A DNA stretch of 64,000 bases, from the NCBI RefSeq assembly GCF_002770725.1, contig NZ_NQVN01000017.1:1-64000 (forward strand), given 5' to 3'. Below are positions 44,386 to 56,438 of this stretch, piece by piece. This DNA is from Pleomorphomonas carboxyditropha (lineage in GTDB: Bacteria; Pseudomonadota; Alphaproteobacteria; Rhizobiales; Pleomorphomonadaceae). Position 1 is the first letter of the stretch; the number at the start of each line of letters is the position of its first letter. The position numbers and the translations under genes are program-made. The notes under the pieces were generated by a model that saw nothing but the letters and a program-made list of their open reading frames with translations, had not been told where the DNA came from and searched no databases.

Positions 44386-45457
44386 GATGCTTCCTCCCGG
44401 CTCGGTGGTCGGCATGCTCGGCGGCGGCCAGCTCGGCCGCATGATGGCGCTCGCCGCCGCCCGGCTCGGCCTTTCCGTGCACGTCTATTGCCCCGATCCC
44501 GACAGCCCGGCCTTCGATGTCGCCAGGGCGCATACCGTCGCCGGCTACGACGACGAGGCGGCGCTCGCCGCCTTCGCCGACCGATGCGACGTCGTTACCT
44601 ACGAGTTCGAGAACGTGCCGGCCCGCGCCGCCGAGGTGATCGCCCAGCGGACCCTGCTGCGGCCCGGCGCGCTGGCGCTCGCCACCTCGCAGGACCGGCT
44701 CGTCGAGAAGACCTTCCTGCGCAAGGCCGGCGCCGAGGTGGCGGCCTTCGCGTCGATCGACCGGGCGGCCGACATCGACGCGGCGATCGCCGTCACCGGC
44801 CTGCCGGCCATCGTCAAGACCCGCCGCTTCGGCTACGACGGCAAGGGTCAGCGCAAGGTGGAGAGCCGTGAGGCGCTCGCCGCGGCGGTGACCGAACTCG
44901 GCGGCGCCGACCTCATTCTCGAGGCGCTGGTGCCCTTCGAACTGGAAGTGTCGGCCATCGTGGTGCGCGGCGCCGACGGCGCGGCCGCCGTCTACGACAT
45001 CGGCGAGAATTCGCACGCCGATCACATCCTGAAGCAAACGCGGGTGCCGGCGCGGATCGGCGCCGAGACGGCCGCTGCCGCGGCGGCGCTCGGCCGCCGC
45101 ATCGCCGATGCGCTCGACTATGTCGGCGTGCTCGGCGTCGAGCTGTTCGTGGTGCGCGACGACCAGGGCGAGCGGCTGGTGGTCAACGAGATGGCGCCGC
45201 GCGTCCACAACTCCGGCCACTGGACGGAAGACGGCGCGGTGACCTCGCAGTTCGAGAATCACGTGCGGGTGATCGCCGGCTGGCCGATCGGCTCGGTGGC
45301 GACCATCGCGCCGACGGTGATGGAGAACCTGATCGGCGCCGAGGCCGACGCCTGGGCGGCGATCGCCGCCGATCCCAAGGCGCGGCTGCACCTCTACGGC
45401 AAGGCCGAAAGCCGCCCCGGCCGCAAGATGGGTCATGTCAATCGGGTGGGCGTCTGA
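44375..45457 (+). CDS. purK: N5-carboxyaminoimidazole ribonucleotide synthase
   Basis: An ATP-grasp enzyme that carboxylates AIR to N5-CAIR with bicarbonate and ATP, feeding PurE. The 360 residues begin [32 protein letters not shown]; further blocks are [37 protein letters not shown] and [29 protein letters not shown]. The start at 44375 overlaps the purE end and follows GAGGAG; an ATG at 44387 is a weaker alternative. Confidence 0.95.
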   Translation: MAPEMLPPGSVVGMLGGGQLGRMMALAAARLGLSVHVYCPDPDSPAFDVARAHTVAGYDDEAALAAFADRCDVVTYEFENVPARAAEVIAQRTLLRPGALALATSQDRLVEKTFLRKAGAEVAAFASIDRAADIDAAIAVTGLPAIVKTRRFGYDGKGQRKVESREALAAAVTELGGADLILEALVPFELEVSAIVVRGADGAAAVYDIGENSHADHILKQTRVPARIGAETAAAAAALGRRIADALDYVGVLGVELFVVRDDQGERLVVNEMAPRVHNSGHWTEDGAVTSQFENHVRVIAGWPIGSVATIAPTVMENLIGAEADAWAAIAADPKARLHLYGKAESRPGRKMGHVNRVGV

Positions 45458-45465
45458 GAAAATCG

Positions 45466-46275
45466 TCAGGCGACGGCGACGCGGGCGGCGACCCGGCGGT
45501 CGAGCTCCACCTCGAAGCCGGCGAGGCTGACGCGGCCGCCCGGCTCCACCGTCAGCACCGTGTTGGGCGCGACGGCGGTCCACTGGTCGTGCGCCGCGTC
45601 GATCGGCTCGGACACCACGGTGATGCCGTCGTCGCCGTGCCGCCAGTAGAGGCTGGGCGGCCTGTCGTCGGACGAATAGCGGAAGGCATGCAGGTGCGTG
45701 CCGTCGGACAGCGCGGCGGTGAGGCGCAGCGGCTCGTCGACGCCGGCATCGATCATCGCCCGCCGCGTGTCGGCGAGCACGGCGCGCATGGCGGCGATCG
45801 GATCGGCGTCGAGGTCGTCGGCGTCGAGCAGCAGGAACAGCACCTCGGAATCGGTGGAGCCGCAGCGCTCGTGGTAGCGGGCGTCGGAAAGGCGCGCCTC
45901 GAGGCGGCGGCGGATGCGGTCCCAGCCGCCGACCTGGCCGTTGTGCATGAACATCCAGCGGCCGCTGACGAAGGGGTGGCAGTTGACGCGGGTGGTCGGC
46001 GTGCCGGTGGAGGCGCGGACGTGGGCGAAGAACAGCGGTGATGAAATCTGATGCGTCAGGCTCTTCAGATTGTCGTCGTTCCAGGCAGGCATGGCGTCGC
46101 GGAACAGGCCGGGCTCCTGCCAGGCGCCATACCAGCCGAGGCCGAAACCGTCGCCGTTGGTGGCGGCGAGGCATTCGGTGGCCGACTGGCTCTGATGGAT
46201 CAGCGAGTGGCAGGGTTTGGACACCAGGGTATCCAGGAAGATCGGACGACCGGAATAGGCGAGCCAACGGCACAT
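45466..46275 (-). CDS. Class II glutamine amidotransferase (YafJ/EgtC-like)
   Basis: A 269-residue Ntn-hydrolase-type amidotransferase. The catalytic cysteine is Cys2 (MCRWLAYSG), exposed after removal of the initiator methionine; GDGFGLGWYG, FAHVRASTGTPTTRVNCHPF and MFMHNGQVGGW form the glutamine site. Proteins of this kind include YafJ and the ergothioneine enzyme EgtC; no other ergothioneine genes are near, so the substrate is unknown. It converges on purK with an eight-base gap. Confidence 0.85.
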   Translation of the reverse strand: MCRWLAYSGRPIFLDTLVSKPCHSLIHQSQSATECLAATNGDGFGLGWYGAWQEPGLFRDAMPAWNDDNLKSLTHQISSPLFFAHVRASTGTPTTRVNCHPFVSGRWMFMHNGQVGGWDRIRRRLEARLSDARYHERCGSTDSEVLFLLLDADDLDADPIAAMRAVLADTRRAMIDAGVDEPLRLTAALSDGTHLHAFRYSSDDRPPSLYWRHGDDGITVVSEPIDAAHDQWTAVAPNTVLTVEPGGRVSLAGFEVELDRRVAARVAVA

Positions 46276-46494
46276 GGTAAGGGCGACCCCGAGGCGGACG
46301 CTGCAACAGAAGGCGGGTCAGCGGTCCTGACCCGATATCCACCTTCGCAAATCTCATGCCGACCATCTTGGCGAAAATGCGTTGACCATGATCTGCCGGC
46401 CTCACAAGGCGGCCCGGGTGTGGCTTTGGGGTTGCGCCGATGGCGGCCGGCCGGCCGGCGGGCGGATTTTCCGGCCTGTCCCGCCGATCTCTAG

Positions 46495-46522
46495 TGGACA
46501 GGCTGCCGGCGATTTGCTAGAG
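46495..46522 (+). promoter_or_regulatory. Possible rpsU promoter
   Basis: TGGACA, 16 bases, CTAGAG, giving a leader of about 145 bases. The rest of the 400-base gap (46276-46674) shows no gene; it also contains the promoter of the leftward amidotransferase gene. Confidence 0.35.
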
Positions 46523-46674
46523 AACCACCACTCTTGCGGCGCCTTGGCGCGCTGCGGCGGGAATTCGTCATTCCCGCGAGATTGGTTTCATCATGTCGCC
46601 TGAGACGCGAAGCCGCGGGTGGGTCCGCCCCGGCCATATGGGTTTCACGGTGACCGACCACGGGAAGAACAGGC

Positions 46675-46902
46675 GTGCAGGTACTCGTTCGCGACAACAA
46701 CGTCGACCAGGCTCTCAAGGCGCTGAAGAAGAAGATGCAGCGCGAAGGCATTTTCCGCGAGATGAAGCTGCGCGGTCACTACGAGAAGCCGTCGGAGAAG
46801 AAGGCCCGCGAAAAGGCCGAGGCGGTGCGCCGTTCGCGCAAGCTGGCTCGCAAGCGGGCTCAGCGCGAGGGTCTGGTGTCGGTCAAGGGCCGCACTCACT
46901 GA
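46675..46902 (+). CDS. rpsU: 30S ribosomal protein S21
   Basis: A 75-residue small-subunit protein beginning with [25 protein letters not shown] and a very basic C-terminal half ([27 protein letters not shown]). The start is GTG with GGGAAG upstream; a GTG start for S21 is common in the Hyphomicrobiales. It is followed by its own terminator. Confidence 0.96.
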   Translation: MQVLVRDNNVDQALKALKKKMQREGIFREMKLRGHYEKPSEKKAREKAEAVRRSRKLARKRAQREGLVSVKGRTH

Positions 46903-46940
46903 TATACGGGCTCCGTCGCCCGATGGTGTTTGTCGAAGTC

Positions 46941-46976
46941 GAGGGACGGTCACGCGAGTCGACCGTCTCTTTTGTT
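46941..46976 (+). terminator. rpsU terminator
   Basis: GGGACGGTC/GACCGTCTC (one G-T pair) is followed by TTTTGTT. Confidence 0.7.
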
Positions 46977-47109
46977 ATGTCCGGCCGTCGTGCCCGGTTT
47001 TGGCGGCCCGAGGCCATCCGCCGGGCGGTTTGCCGCGCGGACGACAGCGCCGAGCAAGGGTGCCCGCCGGTCCGGCTTTCGTCCGGTCTTGCCTGAAAGG
47101 GATGGTTTG

Positions 47110-47952
47110 ATGCGGTTCATTGCGACGTCTTCGGCTCTTCGCGGTCTTACGGGCGCTCTCGCTCTCGGCCTTCTGGCGTCCGCCTGCACGACGTCCGGGC
47201 CGTCTCGCGAGCCGAGCTGGGTGGTCGACCCCAATGCCGGTTCGACGGCCAACATTGGCTCGCTGACCGCCGCCATCCAGCGCGATCCCCAGAACCCGGT
47301 GAACTACAACGTGCGCGGCTCGGCCTACGGCCAGGCCGGCCAGTTCCAGGCGGCGCTCGCCGACTTCAGCATGGCGATCCAGCTCAATCCCGGCTTCTCG
47401 CAGGCCTACAACAACCGCGCCCTGATCTATCGCCAGCTCAACCAGCCGCAGGCGGCGCTCGCCGACTACAATCAGGCGATAACCCTCAACGCCACCTACC
47501 AGCCGGCCTATCTCGGCCGCGGCACCCTCTACCGCCAGTCCGGCCAACTGGACCTCGCCATGGCCGATTTCGACCAGGCGGTGACGCTCAATACGTCGGA
47601 CGCCAAGGCCTATTACAACAGGGCGCTGATCTACCAGACGCGCGGCAACCACATTCGCGCCGTCGCCGACCTCGACGCCGCCATCGCCCTCGACGCCAAC
47701 GCGTCGGAGCCCTACAACGCGCGCGGTCTCAGCCACCTCCAGCTCGGCAAGAACAAGGACGCGCTGCAGGACTTCGCGGCGGCCGTCAACCGCAACAAGC
47801 AGTCGGCCGAATTCTGGACCAACCTCGGCATCGCCCAGATCCGCACCGGCGACGTCCAGCGCGGCCGCGATTCGATCAACCGGGCCCTGGTGCTGAAGCC
47901 GGGCTACGGCCCGGCCCGCGAAGCGTTGCAGACGGCGACGGCGCAAGGCTGA
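47110..47952 (+). CDS. TPR-repeat lipoprotein
   Basis: A 280-residue exported protein with a lipoprotein signal (ALALGLLASAC, cleavage before the cysteine). After a short linker come about seven tetratricopeptide repeats of 34 residues, for example NYNVRGSAYGQAGQFQAALADFSMAIQLNPGFSQAYNNRALIYRQLNQ. Such proteins act as scaffolds in the envelope, near NlpI-like proteins in plan, though no orthology is claimed. The ATG at 47110 begins the signal peptide and follows AAAGGG; the frame extends upstream but that part has no signal. It is monocistronic. Confidence 0.87.
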   Translation: MRFIATSSALRGLTGALALGLLASACTTSGPSREPSWVVDPNAGSTANIGSLTAAIQRDPQNPVNYNVRGSAYGQAGQFQAALADFSMAIQLNPGFSQAYNNRALIYRQLNQPQAALADYNQAITLNATYQPAYLGRGTLYRQSGQLDLAMADFDQAVTLNTSDAKAYYNRALIYQTRGNHIRAVADLDAAIALDANASEPYNARGLSHLQLGKNKDALQDFAAAVNRNKQSAEFWTNLGIAQIRTGDVQRGRDSINRALVLKPGYGPAREALQTATAQG

Positions 47953-47982
47953 CGCCTTTCTTCCTTCCGCGGAGATTCTGCT

Positions 47983-48013
47983 CGGCCGCCGGTTTCGGCG
48001 GCCGTGTCGTTTT
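47983..48013 (+). terminator. Terminator of the TPR lipoprotein gene
   Basis: CGGCCGCC/GGCGGCCG with a GGTTTC loop is followed by TGTCGTTTT. Confidence 0.8.
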
Positions 48014-48030
48014 GGGATCCGGCAAAGAAG

Positions 48031-48061
48031 AAGGCGCCGGAACGATGCGTTCCGGCGCCTT
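48031..48061 (-). terminator. ftsH terminator
   Basis: A perfect 14-base-pair stem (AAGGCGCCGGAACG / CGTTCCGGCGCCTT, ATG loop) is followed on the minus strand by the T-rich CTTCTTTG. It closes the leftward tol-pal/ftsH block. Confidence 0.75.
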
Positions 48062-48093
48062 GCTTATTGCCATCGTTGGTGCCGCGACCCGCT

Positions 48094-50016
<1,923 letters not shown>

Positions 50017-50109
50017 CGTCGACCTTTGAGGCGCATCGCGCGATGCGGAAGGGGCGGGCAAGCGGGGCGGCGCGTCATCCTGGCCCCCATCACCCTAGCC
50101 CATGTCGGG

Positions 50110-51429
50110 TTAAGATAGGTTGTCGGCGCTGCCTTGCCAAGCCACGGGCCGGCAATCCTCGTTTGCAGTGAGCGACTCGGGGGGCGATTGCGCGCCGATC
50201 GGGCGAATTACCGTCGTCAGGCCGGCCGGCAGGTCGCCGCCGTCCGCCGCGCCGACCCTGGGGAGGCTGGCGATGGCGGCGGCAGGCATGTCGCCGTCGC
50301 GGGTCTCCGGACCGCGCGGGCCGATGATCAGGCGGTGGCCGCCGCCGCCGGCGATCGACACGTTGAACCGGCCATCCCAGACATGATCGCCGTCGGTCTC
50401 GACGACCAGCTCGGGAAAGCCGGCCCGCCCGGCCTCGGCATAGAGCCAGAGGCGATCCTGGCGCAGGTGCAGCACGACGCCGGCCATGGTGGCGCGCCGG
50501 GGGGCGGCGCCGGCGCGGAAGGCGGCGTGCCAGGTCTCCGGGGCGTCGGCGCGCGGCGGATAATCCGAGGGACGGACGGCGCGGATCAGCCGGACCAGGA
50601 GGCGGAGGCCGATCTCGTCGGGCGCGGCGACGAAGATTTCCCGGTCGACCGACCAGACGCCGCCGTGGTCGGTGGCCGCCCGGCGGTGGAGATCGTCGGT
50701 GACCGAGCGCAGCGCCGCCTCGGCGCGGGCCATGCGCCGGGCGGTGCCGGCCAGGCGGTCGGCGGTGAGGCCGAGGTCGGCGAGGGCCGGCAGCGTCTTG
50801 CGAAAGCGGACGCGGGTGTAGCGGTCGGAAGCGTTGGAGGGGTCGGTGAGATAGGGAACGCCGGCCTCCCCGAGGACGGCGAGAAGGTCGGCCTTGGCGA
50901 CGTCGAGGAGTGGGCGCAGGAAGCGGACGCCGTCGATCTGCCGCTCGGGCGGCATGCCGGCGAGACCGGCGACGCCGGAGCCGCGCGCCAGGTGCATCAG
51001 CAGCGTTTCGGCCTGATCGTCGCGGGTGTGGGCGAGGAGCACGGCGTCGAGCCGGTGCCGGCGGGCCGCCTCGACGAGCAGGCGGTAGCGGGCGGCGCGC
51101 GCTTCGGCCTGGATGTCGCTCATCGGCGGCGGGCCGTCGTGATGCCAGACGAGCTTTTCGGCCGGGTGGCCGAGGCGGGCGGCGAGATCCAGGACGGTGT
51201 CGGCCTCGCGGGCGGCTTCCGGCCGGAGACCGTGATCGACGGTCAGCACGTAAAGGGCGGGCGCGGCGGGGCTCTGGCGCTTCCAGAGATCGAGCAGAAC
51301 GAGCAGGGCCGTCGAATCGGGGCCGCCGGAGACGGCGATGCCGACGCGGCCAAGCTCGGCGAGCGGAGAGAACAGACGGTCGCGCAGCTTCGCCGCCGGA
51401 AGATCGGGCGAGGCGGGGCGGTCGTTCAT
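50110..51429 (-). CDS. tilS: tRNA(Ile)-lysidine synthase
   Basis: It converts C34 of the AUA-reading tRNA-Ile to lysidine, which changes both charging and decoding. The 439-residue protein has the PP-loop ATPase motif VGIAVSGGPDSTALLVLLDLW, then LTVDHGLRPEA and LLAHTRDDQAETLLMHLARGSG. The C-terminal half is a divergent TilS-type domain with low-complexity Gly/Ala stretches. The ATG at 51429 is immediately adjacent to the cpoB stop (51431), so the two are probably translated together. ftsH follows after 93 bases, a conserved order. Confidence 0.93.
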   Translation of the reverse strand: MNDRPASPDLPAAKLRDRLFSPLAELGRVGIAVSGGPDSTALLVLLDLWKRQSPAAPALYVLTVDHGLRPEAAREADTVLDLAARLGHPAEKLVWHHDGPPPMSDIQAEARAARYRLLVEAARRHRLDAVLLAHTRDDQAETLLMHLARGSGVAGLAGMPPERQIDGVRFLRPLLDVAKADLLAVLGEAGVPYLTDPSNASDRYTRVRFRKTLPALADLGLTADRLAGTARRMARAEAALRSVTDDLHRRAATDHGGVWSVDREIFVAAPDEIGLRLLVRLIRAVRPSDYPPRADAPETWHAAFRAGAAPRRATMAGVVLHLRQDRLWLYAEAGRAGFPELVVETDGDHVWDGRFNVSIAGGGGHRLIIGPRGPETRDGDMPAAAIASLPRVGAADGGDLPAGLTTVIRPIGAQSPPESLTANEDCRPVAWQGSADNLS

Positions 51430-51430
51430 G

Positions 51431-52573
51431 TCAGTCGCAGCCGAGCTTCTGCTTCTGCGTGGTGACGCGCGAGACGAGGCCGGACTGGGCCTTGGGGAAT
51501 TTCTTGGTCAGCTCGCCATAGGTGGCGCAGGCGGCGCTGGTCTCGCCGAGGCCCTCGAGCGACAGGCCGAGCTTGAACAGGCTGTCGGGTGCCTTCTGGC
51601 TGGTCGGATGGTTCTTGTAGGTGGCGAGGTAGGAGGTGGCGGCGTCGCGATACTCATGGCGCGAGAAATAGCTCTCGCCGAGCCAGTATTGGGCGTCGGC
51701 GGCGCGCGGGTCGCCGGGGAAGTCGGTGAGGAATTTCTTGAAGCCGGTTTCCGCCGACGCGTAGTCGCCGCTGACGATGGAGGAATAGGCGCGGTCGTAG
51801 TCGGCGCCGGGATCGACGGTGGCGGGCGCCACCGAGGCCATCTGCTGCTGCGGCGCGGCCACGCCGCCGACGGGGGGCGGGGCGAGCGCGCCGGCTGCGC
51901 CAAGATCCTGGCTGGCGGCGGCCGCGAGGCCGCCGGAGGTGGTGATGGCCGTATCGGTCGGCGCCAGTTCGCCGCGGGCGATCGCCGACAGGTCGAGCGG
52001 CCCGCCGACGGCGCTCGCCGAGGGGGCGGCGGCGTCGGCCATGCTGCCGGGCAGCGTGCCGAGCGGGGCGGGCGGCGTGCCGAGCGTCGTGCCGGGCGCC
52101 GGCTGGGTGGCGGCCACCGCGCCGGGCGCGTCGATGGCAAAGCCGGCCGGCATCGTGCCGTCCTCGCCGACCGAATCCATCGGCGCGTCGGCGGCGGCCG
52201 TGCTGCCGGCGGCCGGAGGCGCCGCCGGCGGCGCGGCTTCCGAGCGCTTCTGGCCCTTGCCGCCTTCCAGTTGCTGCAGGCGGAACTCGTTGTCCTCCTG
52301 GGCGCGCTTCAATAGGTTCTGCAACTGCTCGAGCTGGTGCGTCAGCTCGTCGATGCGGCCGTTGAGCGAGCGCATCTGCTGTTCCATGTTGTCCATGCGG
52401 ACCGCCTGCTGGGCGGCGTCCTGCTGGCCGGGAATGGCGGCCGGCGGCGTCGGGTCGGAGCCGAACAGGCCCGCCGAGGCGGGCGCGGCGGCGAGCAGGC
52501 CGGCGCCGAGCGTGGCGATGGCCAGCGCGGCGAAACGGAAACGGCTCGGTGGGCGGAAGAGGCGGCTGGTCAT
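51431..52573 (-). CDS. cpoB: Tol-Pal system protein CpoB (YbgF)
   Basis: A periplasmic coordinator of Tol-Pal and cell-wall synthesis. The 380 residues begin with a signal peptide (FRFAALAIATLGAGLLAAAPASAG), then a coiled coil (MEQQMRSLNGRIDELTHQLEQLQNLLKRAQEDNEFRLQQLEGG), a long Ala/Pro-rich linker of about 150 residues, and three C-terminal TPRs (YDRAYSSIVSGDYASAETGFKKFLTDFPGDPRAADAQYWLGESYFSRHEYRDAATSYLATYKNHPTS). ATG 52573 was chosen because it opens the signal peptide directly; ATG 52585 is possible. The gap to pal is 263 bases. Confidence 0.9.
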   Translation of the reverse strand: MTSRLFRPPSRFRFAALAIATLGAGLLAAAPASAGLFGSDPTPPAAIPGQQDAAQQAVRMDNMEQQMRSLNGRIDELTHQLEQLQNLLKRAQEDNEFRLQQLEGGKGQKRSEAAPPAAPPAAGSTAAADAPMDSVGEDGTMPAGFAIDAPGAVAATQPAPGTTLGTPPAPLGTLPGSMADAAAPSASAVGGPLDLSAIARGELAPTDTAITTSGGLAAAASQDLGAAGALAPPPVGGVAAPQQQMASVAPATVDPGADYDRAYSSIVSGDYASAETGFKKFLTDFPGDPRAADAQYWLGESYFSRHEYRDAATSYLATYKNHPTSQKAPDSLFKLGLSLEGLGETSAACATYGELTKKFPKAQSGLVSRVTTQKQKLGCD

Positions 52574-52836
52574 CAGCGCGGGCATCCCAGGCAAATCCAG
52601 TGGTTCAATTCCGACATTTGCATCCGCGCGCTGCCATCTTCATGGCAAATCGCGGCGCAACCCGGAGGACGGCGGCGGACGGACTTCCGGACGGCGCGGC
52701 GGTCGCCTCGGTCCCTCCGGCGGGAATTAAGCGCCGGACTTCGGCGGTATTGCGGCCGCAACACGAAAATCCCGGCCTCCGTGCAGGATTCCGGGACGAT
52801 CGTGCCTGGGGTGTGGCGGCGGCGACGGCCGGGAGG

Positions 52837-53343
52837 TCAGCCGCCGGCGTTCAGCACGGTGACGGCGCGGCGGTTCTGCGCCCAGCAGCTATCCTGATCG
52901 CAGAGGGCGACCGGGCGCTCCTTGCCGTAGGAGATGGTGCGGATGCGGGTGCTGGCGACGCCGCGGGCCACCAGGAAGTCCTGCGCCGCCTTGGCGCGGC
53001 GGGCGCCGAGGGCGAGGTTGTATTCGCGCGTGCCGCGCTCGTCGGCGTGGCCTTCGACGGTGACCGTGTAGCGCGGATAGAGCGCCAGCCACTGGGCCTG
53101 GCGGCCGAGCGTGGTCTGGGCCTCGGTGTTGAGCGAGGTCGAGTCGGTGTCGAAGAACACGCGGTCGCCGACGTTGACCACGAAGTCCTGGGCGCTGCCC
53201 GGCGTGGCGGCGCCGGCGCCACCGGCTCCGCCGGCAAGCTGACCGTCGAGCTCGCTGGGGCTCTTGGCGCAGGCCGCGGCGAGGAGGGCAAGGCCGAGAG
53301 CAAGCGCTGCGCGGCGGCTGAAAATTCTGGTCGTTGTCGTCAT
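52837..53343 (-). CDS. pal: Peptidoglycan-associated lipoprotein Pal
   Basis: An outer-membrane lipoprotein that binds peptidoglycan and TolB. The 168-residue protein has a lipobox ALLAAAC, a Gly/Ala linker, and an OmpA-like domain (VFFDTDSTSLNTEAQTTLGRQAQWL, VEGHADERGTREYNLALGARRAKAAQDFLVARGV, ISYGKERP). In the HADERGTREYN stretch the peptidoglycan-binding Asp and Arg are visible. CDQDSC gives a probable disulfide near the C-terminus. TTAACC-type sites lie upstream (53391-53436). Confidence 0.95.
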   Translation of the reverse strand: MTTTTRIFSRRAALALGLALLAAACAKSPSELDGQLAGGAGGAGAATPGSAQDFVVNVGDRVFFDTDSTSLNTEAQTTLGRQAQWLALYPRYTVTVEGHADERGTREYNLALGARRAKAAQDFLVARGVASTRIRTISYGKERPVALCDQDSCWAQNRRAVTVLNAGG

Positions 53344-53390
53344 GATACCGGTAATCCTCGAATACGTGCTGACCGGATGTTTCGAGAGTC

Positions 53391-53436
53391 TTGGTAAACG
53401 GCTTTGGTTAAGCTCACGTTCAAAGACATGGTTAAC
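53391..53436 (-). promoter_or_regulatory. Cluster of TTAACC-type (CtrA-like) half-sites before pal
   Basis: On the pal coding strand, TTAACCAT, TTAACCAA and TTTACCAA occur within 46 bases, 48-93 bases before the start codon. TTAA/TTAACC is the half-site bound by CtrA in alphaproteobacteria; the spacing here does not match the strict N7 spacing. Confidence 0.35.
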
Positions 53437-53511
53437 GAAGCATGAAATCTCGGGTTCCCGGCCTTTTGATGGTAAACGCGCGCCGAACTCGCGTCCGGCG
53501 CGGCGATTTCG

Positions 53512-54828
53512 TCACTTGAGCAACGGCGACCAGGCGGGGTCGGAGGCGAAGTTCGGCGTCGGCACGCGCTGCTCGTTGCGGCCGGTCAGGTCGACCGACC
53601 AGAGCTGCGGGCCGCCGTTCGGGCCGCCCGAGTCGCGGAAGAACATGATGACGCGGCCGTTGGGCGCCCAGGTCGGGCCTTCGTTGTGGAAGCCCTCGGT
53701 GAGAATGCGCTCGCCCGAGCCGTCCGGCTTCATGACGCCGATGGCAAAGCCGCTGCCGGACTGGCGGGTGAAGGCGATCAGGTCGCCGCGCGGGCTCCAC
53801 ACCGGCGTGCCGTAGCGGCCGTTGCCGAAGGAAATGCGGTTGGCATTGCCGCCGCCGGCGCTCATCACGTAGAGCTGCTGGTTGCCGCCGCGGTCGCTCT
53901 CGAAGACGATGCGCGAGCCGTCGGGCGAATAGGAGGGCGAGGTGTCGATCGCCGCCGTGTTGGTCAGCCGCGCCGGGGCGCCGCCGATCGGCATGGCGTA
54001 GATGTTGGCGTTGCCGTCCTGCTCGAGGCTCATCACCACCGAATTGCCGTCCGGCGAGAAGCGCGGCGAGAAGGTCATGTTGGGGAAGTTGCCGACCAGC
54101 GTGCGCTGGCCGCTCTCGATGTTGAGCAGGTAGACGCGCGGCTCGCTGGTGCCGAAGGACATGTAGGTGACCTGCTGGGAGGTCGGCGAGAAGCGCGGCG
54201 TCAGCACGAGGTCGCGGCCGTTGGTGAGGAAGCGGACGTTGGCGCCGTCCTGATCCATCAGGGCGAGGCGCTTGACGCGGTTGCCCTTGGGGCCGCTCTC
54301 GTCGACGAAGACGATGCGGGTGTCGAAATAGCCCTTCTCGCCGGTCAGCCGCTCGTAGATGGCGTCGGCGATGATGTGAGCGATGCGGCGCCAGTTCTCC
54401 GGCGTGGTGAAATACTGCTGGCCGGCGAGCTGGGTGCCGCCGAACACGTCCCACAGGCGGAAGTCGGCCTGCAGCCGGCCGTCGGCGGCGCGGACGATGC
54501 CGCCGGACACCAGCGCCTGGGCGTTGATCGCCCGCCAGTTTTGGAAGTTGGGCACGGCGTTGGGATCGGTGATGCGGTCGACGAAGGAGGCCTGGTCGAG
54601 CACCTGGAACAGGCCGGAGCGCTGCAGATCGCCGGCGATGACGCCGGCCATCTGCTGGCCGACGGCGGCGGTGTCGGCGCCGCCGACGAAGTTCGGGATG
54701 GCGATCGGCAGCGGCTGGATGTTGCCGCCGTTGATGTTGATGGTGATTTCGGCGCTCGACGGCGCCGCCGCGGCGAGGGCGGCGAGGGCCGTCAGCGCGG
54801 CAAACAGAGTTCGGACCAGTTTTCGCAT
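53512..54828 (-). CDS. tolB: Tol-Pal system translocation protein TolB
   Basis: A periplasmic protein linking TolA/Pal. The 438 residues start with a signal peptide ([24 protein letters not shown]), then the TolB N-terminal domain ([23 protein letters not shown]...) and a six-bladed propeller with repeats such as [55 protein letters not shown] and [16 protein letters not shown]. The ATG at 54828 has GGGAGC upstream. It follows tolA after 86 bases. Confidence 0.96.
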   Translation of the reverse strand: MRKLVRTLFAALTALAALAAAAPSSAEITININGGNIQPLPIAIPNFVGGADTAAVGQQMAGVIAGDLQRSGLFQVLDQASFVDRITDPNAVPNFQNWRAINAQALVSGGIVRAADGRLQADFRLWDVFGGTQLAGQQYFTTPENWRRIAHIIADAIYERLTGEKGYFDTRIVFVDESGPKGNRVKRLALMDQDGANVRFLTNGRDLVLTPRFSPTSQQVTYMSFGTSEPRVYLLNIESGQRTLVGNFPNMTFSPRFSPDGNSVVMSLEQDGNANIYAMPIGGAPARLTNTAAIDTSPSYSPDGSRIVFESDRGGNQQLYVMSAGGGNANRISFGNGRYGTPVWSPRGDLIAFTRQSGSGFAIGVMKPDGSGERILTEGFHNEGPTWAPNGRVIMFFRDSGGPNGGPQLWSVDLTGRNEQRVPTPNFASDPAWSPLLK

Positions 54829-54914
54829 CCTGAGGTGCTCCCAAACGGATGTTCCGGACGTGCTCCGATCGAGCGATGCGGCGCGGTCCGGCTCGATTTT
54901 CTTGGCTCGCCTCG

Positions 54915-55958
54915 TCAATAGGACGGCGGCGGGGTGAAATTCATGTTCACGACCTGCCAGTTGTCGAACTTGTCCTTCGGCAGGAACGGGTAAGGCGCGC
55001 AGCGCTGGACGGCGCGCACGGCCGCCTCGGCCACCGCCTGGCCGGCGGGGCCGGCGGGAACCGACTTGATCTCGGGCGGCGCGGCGAGGTCGCCATCGAT
55101 GGTGAAGGTCACGCGCAGCGGCACGACCATTTGGTCGACGCCCTCGGCGCCGACCGGCGGATTGAAGCAGGCGGTGACCGCGGCGGTCAGCGCGTCGAGC
55201 TCGCTCTGGCTCATCTCGGCCACCGGGCCGGTGCGGTTCTCCGAGCCGAGCGAGGCCTCCCTGTCGGATTCGCGGCCGCCGCCGCCGGATGGGTCGACCT
55301 TGTTGAGCAGCGCCGCCATCTCGTTGGGGTCGAAGTTCTCGCTCTTGGAGTCCTTCTGCGTCTGCCTGGGCTTTTCCTTTACCGGCTTGGCGTCGGCCTT
55401 GTCCGGCTGGTCGGCCGCGTCCTCGGTCGGCTTCGGGGCCGGCGGCTTCGGCTTGACCGGCGGCAGCTTGGGCGGCACCGGCGCCGGCTTGTCGACTTCC
55501 TTGATCTTCTCGGCGATCTCGCCGGTATCGGCCTTGGGCGCCTCCTCGAGCGCCGCCATCTTGGGCTCGTCCGGCTTTTCGGCCGGCGGCGGCGTTTCGG
55601 CCGGCTTGGGCGGCGCGGCCTTGGGCGGCGGCGGTGGCGGCGCGTCGGCCGTCTTGGCGGCGGCGGTGTCGGTCGCCTTCTCGGTGATCGGCGTCGACTG
55701 GTCGTTCCTGGCGGCGCCGGCCCGCTGCGAATCGGGCCGCGGCGTCGGCGTCTTCACCTTGGCCTGCGAGGCATTGTCGGATTTCGGCGCGGTCTTGCTG
55801 CCTTCGGCGATCTTCGACACGTCGGAGATCGGCACGAGGTCGACCGGCAGCGCGTCCACCGGCGTGGCGTCGAACGGCTTCGCGCCGGAAAAGGATGCGA
55901 ATCCCCAGGCGAACAGCAGGACGTGACCGATGACGGATGTCGTAAGACCTATGCGCAT
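54915..55958 (-). CDS. tolA: Tol-Pal system protein TolA (TonB-like C-terminal domain)
   Basis: The inner-membrane linker that spans the periplasm. The 347 residues have one N-terminal helix ([26 protein letters not shown]), a long Pro/Lys/Glu/Ala-rich segment (for example [33 protein letters not shown]), and a C-terminal domain of about 110 residues with FNPPVGAEG and [15 protein letters not shown]. The linker is proline-rich rather than the alanine/lysine helix of E. coli TolA. It lies three bases from tolR. Confidence 0.92.
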   Translation of the reverse strand: MRIGLTTSVIGHVLLFAWGFASFSGAKPFDATPVDALPVDLVPISDVSKIAEGSKTAPKSDNASQAKVKTPTPRPDSQRAGAARNDQSTPITEKATDTAAAKTADAPPPPPPKAAPPKPAETPPPAEKPDEPKMAALEEAPKADTGEIAEKIKEVDKPAPVPPKLPPVKPKPPAPKPTEDAADQPDKADAKPVKEKPRQTQKDSKSENFDPNEMAALLNKVDPSGGGGRESDREASLGSENRTGPVAEMSQSELDALTAAVTACFNPPVGAEGVDQMVVPLRVTFTIDGDLAAPPEIKSVPAGPAGQAVAEAAVRAVQRCAPYPFLPKDKFDNWQVVNMNFTPPPSY

Positions 55959-55961
55959 GTA

Positions 55962-56435
55962 TCAGCCGGACGGCGCCGCGGCCGTCCCCTGTTCCTCTTG
56001 CGTGATAAGACCGATCTTCTTGAAGCCGGCCGCCGAAATGCGGGCCATGACGCGCATCACCATGCCGTAGTCGGCGGCCTTGTCGCCGCGCACGTAGATG
56101 CGGTCCTCGACGCCGTTCTTGGCGACGGCCATCAGCTTGGGGACCAGTTCCTCGTAGGAGATCTCGCTGTCCTGGATGAACACCTTGCCGGCGGCGTCGA
56201 CCGAGATGTTGATCGGGTCGGTCTGGCCCTCCATCGGCCTGGCGGCGGTCTCGGGCAGGTCGATCGGCACGCCGACGGTGAGCAGCGGCGCGGCCACCAT
56301 GAAGATGATGAGCAGCACCAGCATGACGTCGACCATCGGCGTCACGTTGATCTCGCTCATCACGCCCCGGGCATGACGACGCCTGCGGCGGCGGCTACCG
56401 GCCGGCGAACCTCCCCCTGCGACACCCATGCCCAT
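55962..56435 (-). CDS. tolR: Tol-Pal system protein TolR
   Basis: An ExbD-like proton-channel partner of TolQ. The 157 residues have a basic N-terminus, one membrane helix with the proton-carrying aspartate ([24 protein letters not shown]) and a periplasmic domain ([39 protein letters not shown]). [12 protein letters not shown] precedes the basic run. It lies three bases from tolQ and tolA on either side, so all three are cotranscribed. Confidence 0.96.
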   Translation of the reverse strand: MGMGVAGGGSPAGSRRRRRRHARGVMSEINVTPMVDVMLVLLIIFMVAAPLLTVGVPIDLPETAARPMEGQTDPINISVDAAGKVFIQDSEISYEELVPKLMAVAKNGVEDRIYVRGDKAADYGMVMRVMARISAAGFKKIGLITQEEQGTAAAPSG

Positions 56436-56438
56436 GGC